A stretch of 64,000 nt of DNA from Gigantopelta aegis (GCF_016097555.1 NC_054712.1:43996187-44060186), one strand, 5' to 3'; numbered from the stretch's first letter, positions 33,993 to 46,000 are shown. Notes: generated by a model not told the origin, from the letters alone. Made by a program: numbers and translations.

Positions 33993-35519
33993 ATGCAGAT
34001 TTTGATATTTTTTGCCGTGATCCAGGTGACTCTGACGGCTAAAATTCTGATGACGTTTTCTCCGGCGACAAGTCACTGTCTGGAAATGGTCGCCATTGGC
34101 AACGACCTTGTCAAGAGAGGTCACAGCGTGTCAGCCTACGTTGCCACATTCTTCGACACAAAATTGTGTTTTCAGAATTCGAACATACGAATTATAACCT
34201 ATGATGTGAGTGAGACAAACAAGGCTGTTTTCCAGACAGCCAAAAGTACCATAGAGAGAAACATTGTGACGAGAGAGAAGAGTATTTCTCAGATTCTTCT
34301 GTACGCAAACGTCATGATCAACACCCTCTGTGATAGTCAACTCTCAAACCGGAATCAACTGGATACGTTGAAAGAGACCGGATATGACATCGTGATGACG
34401 GAGGGTCTCCCATTCGCTCAGTGCTACTACCTTGTTCCTTTCTACTTGGACGTCCCCACTGTGTCTGTTGGTAGTCTTTTTCTTGGTGTTGACAGCGGAG
34501 AGGTTTTCCAGCCATACACCTACCCTCATCCAATTGGCTCGTACACCAACGAAATGACGACTTTACAAAGAATATTGAACAGCTTCCACTATATTCTTCT
34601 AACTGTCATGCTGCAAATCTTTAAGCCTCCGTTTGACCTTACTAAATATGGCGAACCGTTCACGAACGTTGTCCCGGAGACGCTGATCCGAGAATCGTCT
34701 TTGTATCTCGAGAATTCTGACTTTATTTTTGATTATCCGAAAGCTACCTTCCCCAACTTCGTCCAGATAGGGGGGTTGACAGCTCGCCCACCAGCACTTC
34801 TACCTAATGATTTGAAGACATACCTCGACAACTCGAAGACTGGAGTCATTCTGGTTTCGTTTGGAAGTGTGCTGAATCTTGAATCTTCAGTGTTCATCCA
34901 AGGAATAATATATGCTTTGAATCATCTTCCCTATGACGTGATATTCAAACTTGATAGAAACTCGCAAGAAGGTAATATCAAAATTGTAGACTGGATGCCA
35001 CAAAATGATGTTCTTGCTCATCCAAACATTCGACTGTTTGTGTCTCACTGTGGTAAAAATGGATTTTTCGAATCCTTATACCATTCGGTTCCCATCATAT
35101 GCACACCTTTGAACGCAGACGCCTTCCAAACAGCCATTAAAGTCAACCACCACAGAATCGGGACAACTATGGACATTCTAACTGCCACATCAGAGGAAAT
35201 GGTTCAAACCTTAAAATCCGTGTTGAACGACTCGTCCATTTCTTCCAATATGCGGCGGATGTCTCAGCTCTTCAGGGACAGACCGGAAACAGGGGCGGAG
35301 AGAGGGGCGAGCGCCATAGAACATGTGATGAAATATGGAGGCAGACATCTCAAGCCGCCCACCAACAGACTGAACTATTTTCAGTACACACTGGGTGAAC
35401 TCTGGTTTGTGATTTTCAGTTTCACCTTGCTGGTAATCTATGGAGTGTTGGCGTTGTTTAGATGCATCTGCTGTAGAAAGTCTTCTGTGTCCGTTTCATT
35501 TTCAAAAAAATCCAACTGA
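33993..35519 (+). CDS. UGT-D: UDP-glycosyltransferase (GT1), intact, recombinant 3' end
   Basis: 508 codons; ATG 12 nt after the acceptor GCTATTTCAG (intron end 33981). Signal peptide 1-16, His in SPATSH, VMTEGLP (Glu at the catalytic-Asp site), WMPQNDVLAH, FVSHCGKNGFFES and NADAFQ, C-terminal helix, KKSN tail. The middle part is closest to UGT-A (shared HYILLTVMLQIFKPPFDLTK). From about 35107 to 35529 it is almost identical to UGT-C. Directly behind the stop lies a second, more divergent UGT 3' end (35530-35955), which was probably the original one. The protein is thus a mosaic, but no motif is damaged. The proposed first exon is at 30330-30547. Confidence 0.93.
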   Translation: MQILIFFAVIQVTLTAKILMTFSPATSHCLEMVAIGNDLVKRGHSVSAYVATFFDTKLCFQNSNIRIITYDVSETNKAVFQTAKSTIERNIVTREKSISQILLYANVMINTLCDSQLSNRNQLDTLKETGYDIVMTEGLPFAQCYYLVPFYLDVPTVSVGSLFLGVDSGEVFQPYTYPHPIGSYTNEMTTLQRILNSFHYILLTVMLQIFKPPFDLTKYGEPFTNVVPETLIRESSLYLENSDFIFDYPKATFPNFVQIGGLTARPPALLPNDLKTYLDNSKTGVILVSFGSVLNLESSVFIQGIIYALNHLPYDVIFKLDRNSQEGNIKIVDWMPQNDVLAHPNIRLFVSHCGKNGFFESLYHSVPIICTPLNADAFQTAIKVNHHRIGTTMDILTATSEEMVQTLKSVLNDSSISSNMRRMSQLFRDRPETGAERGASAIEHVMKYGGRHLKPPTNRLNYFQYTLGELWFVIFSFTLLVIYGVLALFRCICCRKSSVSVSFSKKSN

Positions 35520-35529
35520 ATCTCAGTAA

Positions 35530-35955
35530 CCGTTGAATGAACCGTTGAATGGAGACGCATTTCAAATAGCCATTAAAGTAAAACACCACAGAATCGGAAC
35601 AACTATGGACATTCTAACTTCCACTACAGAGGAAATGGTTCAAACCTTAAAATCTGTGTTGAACGACTCATCCATTTCTTCCAATATGCGGCGGATGTCT
35701 CAGCTCTTCAGGGACATACCGGAAACAGGGGCGGAGAGAGGGGCGAGCGCCGTAGAGCACGTGATCAAATATGGGGACAGACATCTCAAACCGCCCACCA
35801 ACACACTGAACTATTGTCAGTACACACTGGGTGAACTCTGGTTTGTGATTTTCAGTTTCACCTTGCTGGTAATCTTCGGAGTGGTGGCGTTGTTTAGATG
35901 CATCTGCTGTAGAAAGTCTTCTGTGTCTGTGTCAGTTACCAAAAAATCTAACTGA
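35530..35955 (+). pseudogene. Detached UGT 3' third behind UGT-D
   Basis: Open frame homologous to the last ~135 residues of the UGTs, starting at the position equivalent to the PLNADAF part of the signature (here PLNGDAF). It continues through the helix to a KKSN tail and a normal 3' flank. It lacks the acceptor-binding domain and the front of the donor site, and has no promoter or splice acceptor of its own. The junction carries ACCGTTGAATG twice. It reads as the displaced original end of UGT-D. Use as an alternative 3' end is conceivable but unsupported. Confidence 0.8.
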
Positions 35956-36390
35956 ATCTCAGTAACCATAAGAATTTTCAAAATCGTATATCTGCACATG
36001 GGGGAGTTTAAGGGGTGTTTTTTTTTTATGTATCGTGAATGATCCCAAGAAGCACTGACAAGGATTTGCAATCTTAGTTCGCTTGGCTCTTTTAAACTTT
36101 CCAGTTAACTATGCAAACTGGAATGTGGGAAACGATCAGATGTTTAGAAACTAATCAAGGTGTGCATGAATTACCTGTGATGACTTCAAATGAAGATTAT
36201 ACGTGACTGTCTTGTACAGAATTTACCTTGGCGAGATTGTGCATTTATGGAAGTGTTTTTTAATTCGATTTTGTGAATTTTATTTAAAATTAACGCTTGT
36301 TTTGTTTCACGATACCACTAGAGCACATTGTAGTTGTTACAAGTAGTTTTCAGAGGAAACCCGCTATATGTTTCTATTAATACCAAGGGG
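35956..36390. other. 3' flank of the detached UGT end, no gene seen
   Basis: Conserved UGT 3' flank to about 36010, then unassigned sequence and a short SINE tail/core (minus) at about 36300-36385. Confidence 0.5.
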
Positions 36391-36690
36391 CGGGACGTTG
36401 CCCAGTGGTAAAGCGCTCGCTTGATGAGGGGTCGGTTTAGGATCGGTCCCCGTCGGTGACCCCATTGGGCTATTTCTCGTTCCAGCCTGTGCTCCACAAC
36501 TGGTGTAACAAAGGCCGTGGTATGTACTATCATGTCTGTGGGATGATACATATAAAGGATCCCTTGCTGCTAATCGGAAAGTGGCGACAGCGGGTTTTCT
36601 CTCTATATATGTGTGGTCCTTAACGATATGTCTGATGCCATATAACCGTAAATAAAATGTGTTGAGTGTGTCGTTAAATAAAACACATCA
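36391..36690 (+). repeat. S2 SINE, near full length
   Basis: Head GGGCGGGACGTTGCCCAGTGG, core, and tail GTGTCGTTAAATAAAACAC. Confidence 0.85.
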
Positions 36691-38162
36691 ATTTTTATAT
36701 CAATTTCACGTGACCTGTTGGGGTTGATGAAAACAAATGAATGAACAAAAGTAATTTTAAGATTATATATCAAATAGAGAATGGTAACGAAATTATTAAA
36801 GCAGTTTTTACTGTAGTGAATACGTTTCTCAATCAGGTATCTTTGTTTAACTTCGTTTTGGAAATGAGTAATGTTTAACTGTACATTTTGCACTTTGCAT
36901 TTATATATAAAATACTTAGCTAACAATAATAATAAAAAAATATATATCATGTTTTAGTCAGAGTATGACAAATATTTTGAAAAGTCACTAGCCACAGGGC
37001 TAGTGGGTTTGTGAAAAGCACTAGCCCACCAAGATAAAGCACTAGCCCAAATTTCTGATCAATTATAACTGGATTTTAATATAATTTTTGTAACATTACA
37101 CATTTACGAGTACAACAGTAAAATAAAACAAACACTTAAATCATGTTGTAACTTTTGTCAAGTGTGATCCATCGTCATTGTCCCGTTTTCGTTTTTGCCC
37201 TCCCCCCCCGGGAAAAATAATTGAGCAAACTCTTGGTTGGTATCTAAACACACTATCAAAATAATTAAATTTAAATGAGAGTATGACAGTGTGACACACG
37301 GTAATAGATGGTTCAGTGTATTTGGTAATTGGTTATATATATAGGGCCTACTATTTATGTCGCCAGGAACGGTGATGCCAAATACAGGGCATTATCCCGT
37401 GTCAGACCGATATCAAAAGAATATAACGGCGACATCTAATCCGTTGTTAATTGATGAACAAAAAAGGTATTATCTTGTATCGGCAGCTGTGACGTATTAT
37501 CCAAACCGCTACACGTAATAGGCCAAGCCGAGTCATTGCATATGCGGTTACCATTATAGTAAATTGTTTTCCTGATTTCCGATAACCACATGTTAGCGAT
37601 GTAAAAGTAATACTAAAATTTAGTATTACTTTTACATCCAAAGTTCAAATGATAAATTTAGGTTAAATATATGATTACAAGATTTTAATAACCAATTCAA
37701 AAAATTGTTCCAAAAAAGCTGAACAACTTTACATTTTCAAAATAGATGTTCTATAGATTCTGTCAATAAGTTTTAGTTTATAAGCAAACATGTTGGTAGT
37801 CAGTATTCTGTGTAATATTCTATATTGGAACCATCTTGATTTTATTTCTTGAGTGGTTATAAATGGCTTTAAATAGATAACAGACCAGTTTAGGTTGGAC
37901 GTGAAATGAAGTTGCTATTTTAGTATGGCAATATTCGGAACTTTCGACAACGTTAATGTATAATAATATAATGTTGAGCCTTTTCTAATAGAGCAAAGTG
38001 TGTTGTTGGATTTTTTTTTCTCTCATTAACTTTGTTTATTTGTTTGCTTTGTTTTGTTTTGTTTTTGGTGTTGTTTTTGTGGGGTTTTTATTTGATTTGT
38101 TTTATTTTGTTATTAGTTTGCTTGTAATTGTTGTTTGTTTGTTTGTTTTATTTTATTTATTG

Positions 38163-38211
<49 letters not shown>

Positions 38212-38739
38212 TTGTGTTTAGTTTCAATCCAAGAACTTAGCATTTAAAGGTGTATGTTCTCCTAAATTAACGTATGTGTTTTCTGATCAAAGATTTAGTT
38301 GGGTTTTATTAAATAAACTATTCGTCCTGTACCTCCAGTGTGTTCTTGGTTGCCACAGTATCTACAGACGCTCAAGAGAGTGTCTTCGTGTATCTGTTTT
38401 GTGCGGGACAGAACTCTGACAATTATAATATTATGTCCGTAACGTATCTTTTAGATGTAAACCATAGTGAATTGTTGGGAGGGGGGTCAATTCAGAACAC
38501 TTTTCTATTTATCAAAACCATAAGCATTGAATTGTATAACGGTAAGATTACAAAACGGTGTGTTCTAGAATGCCAGAAATTAATTCCTCATGACCAGGTT
38601 CCGTGCATATGACACCAAAGTTTTTTTAACACAGTGGCGCGCCATTTGTAAGAAGAGCAGAATCGCTTTGAAGATGGTGTGGTTTCAATGTACAGGAATT
38701 GCACACCTATCAGTCTACCGCCTGTTATAATAATTAGCG
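36691..38739. other. Intergenic, no gene seen
   Basis: Three CACTAGCCC units near 36985-37060, a 41-bp palindrome at 37598-37638 and an ATT microsatellite at about 38163-38212. The 90-codon frame at 38340 has no features I recognise. Confidence 0.45.
37598..37638. repeat. 41-bp perfect palindrome
   Basis: GATGTAAAAGTAATACTAAA, one central A, then its exact reverse complement. It would form a 20-bp hairpin. Confidence 0.9.
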
Positions 38740-39015
38740 TATCTAACTCTAGCTAATGAGGACCCATCATGGCTGACCTGCTCTGTCAGGCTATTAGCAT
38801 GATACGAAATCCGCTATAATTGCTAGCTAATGAGGACCCGTCATGGCTGACCTGCTCTGTCAGGCTATTAACACGATACGAAATCCGCTATAATTGCTAG
38901 CTAATGAGGACCCGTCATGGCTGACCTGCTCTGTCAGGCTATTAGCATGATACGAAATCGACTATAATTGCTAGCTAAGGTGGACCCGTCATGGCTGACC
39001 TGCTCTGTCAGGCTA
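38740..39015 (+). repeat. 74-bp minisatellite, four copies
   Basis: AGCTAATGAG recurs at 38751, 38825 and 38899, with a variant at 38973, a spacing of exactly 74. Each unit has a CTGACCTGCTCTGTCAG hairpin segment. Confidence 0.9.
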
Positions 39016-39355
39016 TAAATATGTATAACAATACAACACAGGTGGGGCTAGGTTTTATTAACAACTAGTAATTGGGTTTCAGGAAAAACAACCGACTGGT
39101 AATAATTTCAGGAATCAGGTATATGGTATGGAAACTGTGATTCTAGATTATATGATATTTTTTTTTAGTGTTTAGTGAAGTCACTAATAGTATTAGATGG
39201 AGCGATTTAATCGCTATGTAGGCTGTCTTAAGAAAGAAAGATTCAGAAGACAATAGACCATTGACGTGTGATTCTACCTTTAGGTTTCACAATCGCCAAA
39301 TGTGTGACATTCAATAACCGTTGATGAATGCATTACTGTTCTTTGATGGTGTAAT

Positions 39356-40238
39356 CAAGTTCAAGTTCAAGTTCAAGTTCTTTATTGCGTTAAGTTTTCC
39401 AACTTATCAGCATTATAACAATGTGATACAATATTATGTACAATAGTGCGGAACAATGGTGGAGAATGACTTACAGAAATACATACACATATACCGATAA
39501 AACAATCCATCTATATCTATATATAAACAATCGGCAATATGGGTTACACAAATATAGATATATTAAGTTGTTTGTAGTAATAGCATATCCCTCATTTTGT
39601 TCGCCTGTATTAAGTATTTGCCAAGGTTATTTATCTCCTTATTGTTTGTAGTTGACAATAGCTGTATTAGTTTAAAACCACTGGGGTTCTTGGAGTAGTA
39701 TTTCTTAATAAATATATTTCTTAAAGTTTCGTATCGTGGACACTGAAGAATAAAATGAAAATCATCCTCAATCTCATTAATATTACATAATGTACATACT
39801 CTTTGTGTTCTCTCGATATTTTTGTACCTACCAGCTTCAATATTTAGCCTGTGTGCACAAATTCTCATTTATCGTTATTTCTTTTATATTACGTGAATCA
39901 ATTGGCTTCATCAGATATATTTGTAATTGATATTCCTTTATTAAGTGTTTATATAGTGATCCTTTTGGCGACGCTGTTATTAAACTGTAGGATTTTTGTT
40001 TAAATAGATCAAATATTCTTTCTTTAATTATGTAATAAAAACTGATATGGGTATGGGTCGATTTCCACATATAACTTAGCCCAAGCGTATCTAATTCCTG
40101 CTTAATATTCGTTAGTCAAATATCTCCATACTCATACATTTCCTCGTACACAGCTTTTAGAATGCAATTACTGGTACTACCAAATTCTTTATTATCCAAA
40201 GCCATCCTGGCTATAGGCGCGACATAAACATCAATATT
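39356..40238 (-). mobile_element. 3' part of an older LINE
   Basis: Minus-strand reading gives a decayed end of a reverse-transcriptase ORF: SNCILKAVYEE, then the zinc-knuckle region with CTLCNINEIEDDFHF and CPRY, then the end of the protein. The 3' terminus is about four AACTTG units (39356-39379 on plus as CAAGTT). It is related to, but clearly different from, the long LINE beside it. Together with 45351-45695 it may be one older element split by that LINE. Confidence 0.7.
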
Positions 40239-40343
40239 ATTATCATAGTAACAGTTGTGCATATATACATAGTGTGATATTTAACAATCAAAATTACATG
40301 AATAGAGTATATAAAATGTCAATAGGAGGGTAAACATAATATA

Positions 40344-43300
40344 TTAATTTTTAATGAACATTTCCCTTCTTAGAAAAGCCTTGTATAAATATTTTCCAAG
40401 ATTGTTTAAAGTTTTTATATTTTCCGAGTTCAATAGTTTGATTAACTTAAACACGGAAGGTCTGACGTAGAAGTATTTCTTTATGTAATTTATTCTTAGA
40501 TCATGGTAAAAAGGACAACTCAGAATAAAATGGAATTCGTCTTCGATTGTTTCATTATCACATAGTGTACATAATCTGTTTTCTCTTGGGGTATTTTGGC
40601 GTCTCCCGACTTCAATACAAAGGCAATGGTCAGATAATCGTATTTTGGTAATCAGTTTGCTGTATACAAATTCAAGGCGTTTTTTTAGATAGTTCTTGAC
40701 ATTATGAGTAGGATTTAGATGTTGATATAAGAATCCTTTAGATGACGAATCAATTATTCTGTTACAATCCTGGATGAAGTGATCCTCTAAACGTTGTTTA
40801 ACTGTGAATAAGAAAGAAGTTTTATTTTCGACCTGTTGGCTATCCCATATGTGAGGAAGGCCTACTTCTAGTAGAATATTTTTCACAGAATTTGCCCAAT
40901 TAAATCTAGGGAGATTGATATCATCTAATAATAATTCGTAGCAGCTCTTTAAAATACAGTTGTTAGTATTTAATATTTTCAGCCAATATTTAATAATTCT
41001 GAATTTTCGAGAAGTGGTTAAAGGAAAGCGACCAAGTTCTGCGAATACCATCATATTAGTACATTTTTTACTTACACCAAGTATTCTTTTGCAGAAATCG
41101 ATGTGTACCTTTTCAATATCTGTAGCGCTATGGTATCCCCAAATCTCGCAGCAATAGCTTAATATGCTGCTAACATAAGTATCAAACAAATATAACTTAG
41201 TTTCTACATTAAGGTTACAATCATTAAATTTTCTCAGCAAACCAAATAAAGCTTTGCGACCTTGATTAGCAATGCATTTTTGTGTCTCAACAAACTTTCC
41301 ATTGAATTTTAATACCAATCCCAGATAATTGAATTCATTTACTATTTCCAATTCGTTATCCCCTAGATACCACTTTTCATTATCTCGTATAATACCTCCG
41401 TTACGAAATATAAGAACCTTGGTCTTATCGGTATTAATACATAAATTCCACTTATAACAATATATATTTAGACAATTTAACATTTCTTGCAAGCCTTTTA
41501 TACTTTCTGAAAAAATAACTGTGTCATCAGCATACATTAGCAATAATAAGTTCAAATATTTCAATTCGTAAGAGTTATTGCAGTGGTTTAACAGGTCAAG
41601 TTCAATATCGTTGACAAAAAGAGAAAAGAGCATAGGCGATAGTGCGTCTCCCTGCATTAAACCCACACTAGTTGAAAAAGAATCAGAGAAGGACCCGTGG
41701 TGTGTTTAACACATGATTTAACATCATTATACATTGATCTAATTATAGTTAATAGTTTTCCTGTGACACCGTATCCGATTAGTTTATACCAAAGACTATT
41801 TCTATTAATACTATCAAAGGCCTTTTTGTAATCAATGAAACAACAATATAAACGTTTTTTATGCGCTAAAGTGGATGATAGCAGACTATGTATGGAAAAA
41901 ATTGCATCACAAGTTCCATAGCCAGGCTTAAATCCGAACTGGGCATCAGATATAATATTGTGATTACTGCTCCATTGTAGAAGTCTATTGTTAATAAGAG
42001 AAGTAAATATTTTGGATATAACACTTAATAAAGTTATACCTCTATAGTTGCCTACATCGTTAGGGTCGTTCTTTTTGTATAAGGGTAGGATGATCCCGTT
42101 TGACCAAGAATTGGGGAAATAACCACAATCAATAATGCTATTGAATAGCTTGCTTAAAACGGGTAATAAAATGTCTTTAAATTCTATGAAATATTCAGTT
42201 AACAGAAGATCATGGCCAGGGGTTTTGTCTCGTTTAAGATTTGAAATAACATGTTCAATCTCAGCAGGTGTTATTATTGTATCCAATTCTTCAAAAACAC
42301 TTTCATTATGGGTATTAACTGAGGTATCGTCAAATTCATCTATCATTTGGGTAATATTAACCTGTTCAACATGATCGGTGTTTGTTAAATTTTTAAAATG
42401 TATAAAAAAATCGTTGATTGTTAATGACGTATTAACTTGCTTACGTTTGTTCTTAAAACGCTTGAAGAATTGCTTTGGGTTATGTTTTTTCAAATAATGC
42501 AACAGGTTACCTTCCTGATATAAATACATTCGTTTTGCTTTACCTATATGCTGTTTATATGTTTTCTTTTTTACAGCTAAATTATACCTGTTCTCGAATG
42601 AAGAATGCTTGTTAAACAAATATAGAGCCTCCTTGTAACTGCGATATAACTCACGGCACTTATCATCAAACCATGGTTTGTCACGGACTGATTTTAGACA
42701 ATGACCTCCAACAGTTTTACATTTAACAGTGTGGGAACAGTATTGTTTGGTCGAGTCATTTATCAGATGAGTTAAATCAGTAACTGATTTATCAATACTT
42801 TCTTTGGTGCGACAAATATTTTGAAAGAGAATCTGTAATTGTTCGGACTTTCCGCTTAAACTGTTTAAAATATCAACCTTGCATTCCTCATTCCAGATAG
42901 TTAAAGTCATATATAAAGGATTACCTTTATTAACTACAACTTTGTTAAAAAATTTCAATGAGCAAACAACCTCGATCAAACAGGGCGCGTGGTCAGAAAA
43001 CATATTAAAATCGCACACTGTAAAGTCGCTAACGATATGAAGTATGTCGTTGGAGCATATAGCGTAGTCAATACAGCTTGATCCATTTCTATGATAAAAA
43101 GTAAAACGACCAATATTATCACCAGGTGATCTGCCATTCACAATACGGATACCAGTAGCTTTACACAAGCGTAACAAATTACGACCCAAGTTATTTACAG
43201 TTTTGTCTTGAGACACTCTTGGCGTTGAACACTCGTCAGAGACATAGTCAAACAGTTCACCGATGTTACGCAACACTTGATCATCAAGCCGATCCAGTGG

Positions 43301-43780
43301 GATATAATCCGGTTCCGCTCCAGTGCGCGCGTTAAAGTCACCTATACACAATATCTCGCCCTGGGTTTGAAAGATCAAAATGTGATTGTATATCATATCA
43401 AAAATGTCACAGTCATATTTAACATAAAACACATTATTTTCAGGAGGTATGTACACACATAAAATAAATACGTGAAGTTTATTTACAAACAGGGATTTGT
43501 CAAGTTTAACCCAGCAGTATGTATCGGCACATATCTTGACAATAGATATATATTTATGTAACCAATTTTTGTAACACAAAACACAGCCACCACCCTTACA
43601 CTTCGATCGTACTATGCGGGCGGCTAAGATAAATTCGTTTACATTGAGATCATCAGTGTTATCAATCCAACATTCATTTAAAAAGAGCAAATCACATCCT
43701 GAACTAGTATTAACAAATTCGCTGTCGCAAAGTTTAAAAGCTAGTCTCCTTTGAACATTCCATGTCATAATTTTGATCAC
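40344..43780 (-). pseudogene. LINE ORF2: APE endonuclease and reverse transcriptase, one frameshift
   Basis: Retrotransposon polyprotein of about 1,145 codons. The N-terminal AP-endonuclease-like domain has all expected motifs: TWNVQ, NECW, YIPPE, GDFNARTG, IDYAI and FSDHAP (within about residues 5-270). The reverse transcriptase begins around residue 500, with PGYGTCDAIF, the LYCCFIDYKKAFD palm motif, GLMQGDALSPMLFSLFVNDIE and the YADD catalytic motif. A C-terminal zinc-knuckle-like CTLCDNETIEDEFHFILSC ends the protein. A one-base loss near 41695 splits it into frames 41657-43780 and 40344-41666. No other stop is seen. It nicks genomic DNA and copies its RNA there, and may also have mobilised SINEs, although no shared 3' end with them was seen. 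Confidence 0.88.
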
Positions 43781-43801
43781 ATGTTCACCCTCCAGCCCGT
43801 C

Positions 43802-44930
43802 CTATGTAGTCGACATCGCTCCGTTTGCGGCGGATGGGTGATTGGGGTCTGCGGCGAATACGTGAGGGGGGTCTGCGCCAGATAAGTGATGGGGGTCTGC
43901 GCCAGATAGGTGAGGGGGGTCGGTTGTTACCGTTGGCGATGAACAAACGCGCGGTCGTTTCTGTGCCGGTCTGGTATCCCTCGCGTGTGTAGGACTTGGT
44001 CGCTGTTGGCGTGGCTTGTTTTGTACTACATCTCGGAACGACCGATAATCGGTGTAATTTGCCTCCTCGTAAGGTTTACCATCTACAAATAACTTGTCCC
44101 GTAACAGTTTCGTCCTGTGTCCAGCTTGTCTCAGGCGTTTGGCTATGGGATACAGTTTCTTACGGCATTCCTCGATCGCCGGGGGGAACTGCTCACTGAT
44201 ACCGTAAGGTTTTCCCTTGAGCTGGTACGCGTTCGACTTTATCAGTACGATATCCTTGTGGTACAGAAAGCGAGCAACAATGGGCGAGATGAACCAAGTC
44301 GTCTTTTGCCAAAACGATGTACATTACCAAACTCAAAATCGTAATCCAAGCCAAGTTCATTTCCAAGAAATTCTCTTATTACGTACTCTGTAATTTCGTT
44401 AGGGTTTTCGGCAAGACCGGTGAAGATGAGGTTACATTTCATAGATCGGCATTGTAGATCGGTTATCAAATCTCTCATTTCATAATTGTCCTTTTTCAGC
44501 GACTCTATTTCTTTTTTTGTATTCCGCGTTGTCATTACCAGTGTTTTTAATTGTCCGCTTTATCGCTTCTATTTCCGCTTTATTTTTGTCACCTGTTTCC
44601 TTCACACAATCGTACAAATTACTCAGACCTTGGAAATTGGATTCCATGTTTCGTTTATCGGTGATAACGTTCTTAACGTCAGCTTCCAACGAATAAACTT
44701 TGTTAGCAAGTGACAAGATAGACGACTGGACATCTTCAATTTTTTTAGCATACGTTTCAACATCTTCAATTTTTTTTCGCATACGTTTCAATGTTAGAAA
44801 GTCTGGTGTTCATTTTTGACATTAAATCTATCAACAGATCTAGTGGTAGTGTCTCAGTCTTGGCGCTACTTCCATATATCACCTCTCGTGTGTTATGGAG
44901 AACTGTAGACAGTTCATCGCTTGTCGCCAT
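43802..44930 (-). pseudogene. LINE ORF1: L1-type RNA-binding protein, frameshifted
   Basis: It starts MATSDELSTVLHNTREV at 44930, followed by a coiled-coil region. An RRM-like segment has CNLIFTGLAENPNE and GNVHRFGKR. An L1-ORF1-like C-terminal domain has ARFLYHKDIVL, LKGKPYGISEQFP and LRDKLFVDGK. A tail with SGADPHH-type repeats ends at a TAG (43802-43804). Frame breaks occur in A-runs near 44775 and 44518 and at about 44280. A 33-base tandem repeat (44730-44790) surrounds the first break. It would chaperone the LINE RNA. Confidence 0.75.
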
Positions 44931-45350
44931 GTTTCTTTCTAGTGAGTAGTTCTCACAGTTCGCTACAAACGCTTCTTTTATATTATACCAGGTAGTTTAT
45001 TTGTATCTGGAAGTTATAGTTCATGTTCTAGTAAATTTAGAAACAGTATAAATTTCTATTCTGCATCACAGTCTGACATCTTATCCAACAACGCAATTTC
45101 GAACTTGAAAATTGTGCTCCGAATGTAAGCCGTGTATCGGATTCACAGATTTAATTGTCATAATTAATTGATATTTCGCATTATTGACTTACATGTCTCT
45201 TTTCTGTTTCTCGGCAGTCTGTTTCATAGAGTTTTAAGCAATCTGCTCACTTCCAGTGTGTATCTTTACATAGTTTTTTTATATATTTTTCGGAGCTCTG
45301 GATTTTCTGGCCACCATTTTCAACGCATGCGCATGGTCACCAATGTTTTC

Positions 45351-45695
45351 CAATATTTAAAAATTCTCAGCTTTCTTATAATAGCTAGTGGAAATCGTCC
45401 CAATTCTCTATAAACAAAGTAATTACAAGTTCTATTATGTACACCCAATGAACGTTTACAAAATTGTATATGCACTTTCTCAATGTCGTGTGCTGAGTGA
45501 AAACCCCAGACTTCCGATCCATAATTAAGAACACTATTTACATAGGTATCAAATACCGCTAACTTCGTTTCAATGTTAAAATAGTTCTTATTACAAATAT
45601 TCATGATCCAGTATTGTGCTTTACGTCCTTGTTCTGCCAGTCTTTTCTGTGCCCGATTAAATTTACCATTATAACTTAGTAACAATATTTAACAT
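45351..45695 (-). mobile_element. Internal RT fragment of an older LINE
   Basis: Minus-strand frame with LAEQGRKAQYW, FDTYVNSVLNYGSEVWGFHSA, VHIQFCKRSLGV and ELGRFPL, ending RIFKYW. It is homologous to the region of ORF2 just before where the 39356-40238 fragment picks up. It probably shares an origin with that fragment. Confidence 0.7.
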
Positions 45696-46000
45696 TAATA
45701 TATGAAACACGTTTTCTGTTTTATTCATTAAAGGAATGATATCATGGATTTTAAGGTTTGTTTTTTGTTTTGTTTTAAAAACCCCATAATATGAATGGAA
45801 ATTTTTTCACTTTAGATAATAAAATATTTCATTTCTTCCACAGAATGTGTTAGTGTCCATCTGTCCCACCAATGCGTATGGCTGGGGCACGCTTTCCTAC
45901 AGTTTTAAAATTATAGAAATACTGATTTAAAAGGCGCCAGTTGCATGAAATGACAATTGATTCACCGATATTTTCCAATTTTCGTTCAGCAGGATACAAA

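Larger units (their letters stand above)
40239..45350 (-). mobile_element. Near-complete APE-type LINE (~5.1 kb)
   Basis: Order on the minus strand: 5' leader (from about 45350), ORF1 (44930-43802), ORF2 (43780-40344), short 3' UTR. Both ends abut CAATATT (40232-40238 and 45351-45357), a candidate target duplication. ORF1 has about three frameshifts and ORF2 one, so it is recently dead or affected by sequence errors. The clade is not assigned. Confidence 0.75.

Noticed and set aside
38740-39015. Hammerhead ribozyme in the 74-bp tandem repeat
   Set aside because: Units contain CTAATGAG and CGAAAT, which recall the core, but CTGATGA is missing on both strands and the expected flanking stem does not pair.
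43996-44344. Plus-strand ORFs opposite LINE ORF1
   Set aside because: Shadows of the minus-strand ORF1 C-terminal domain.
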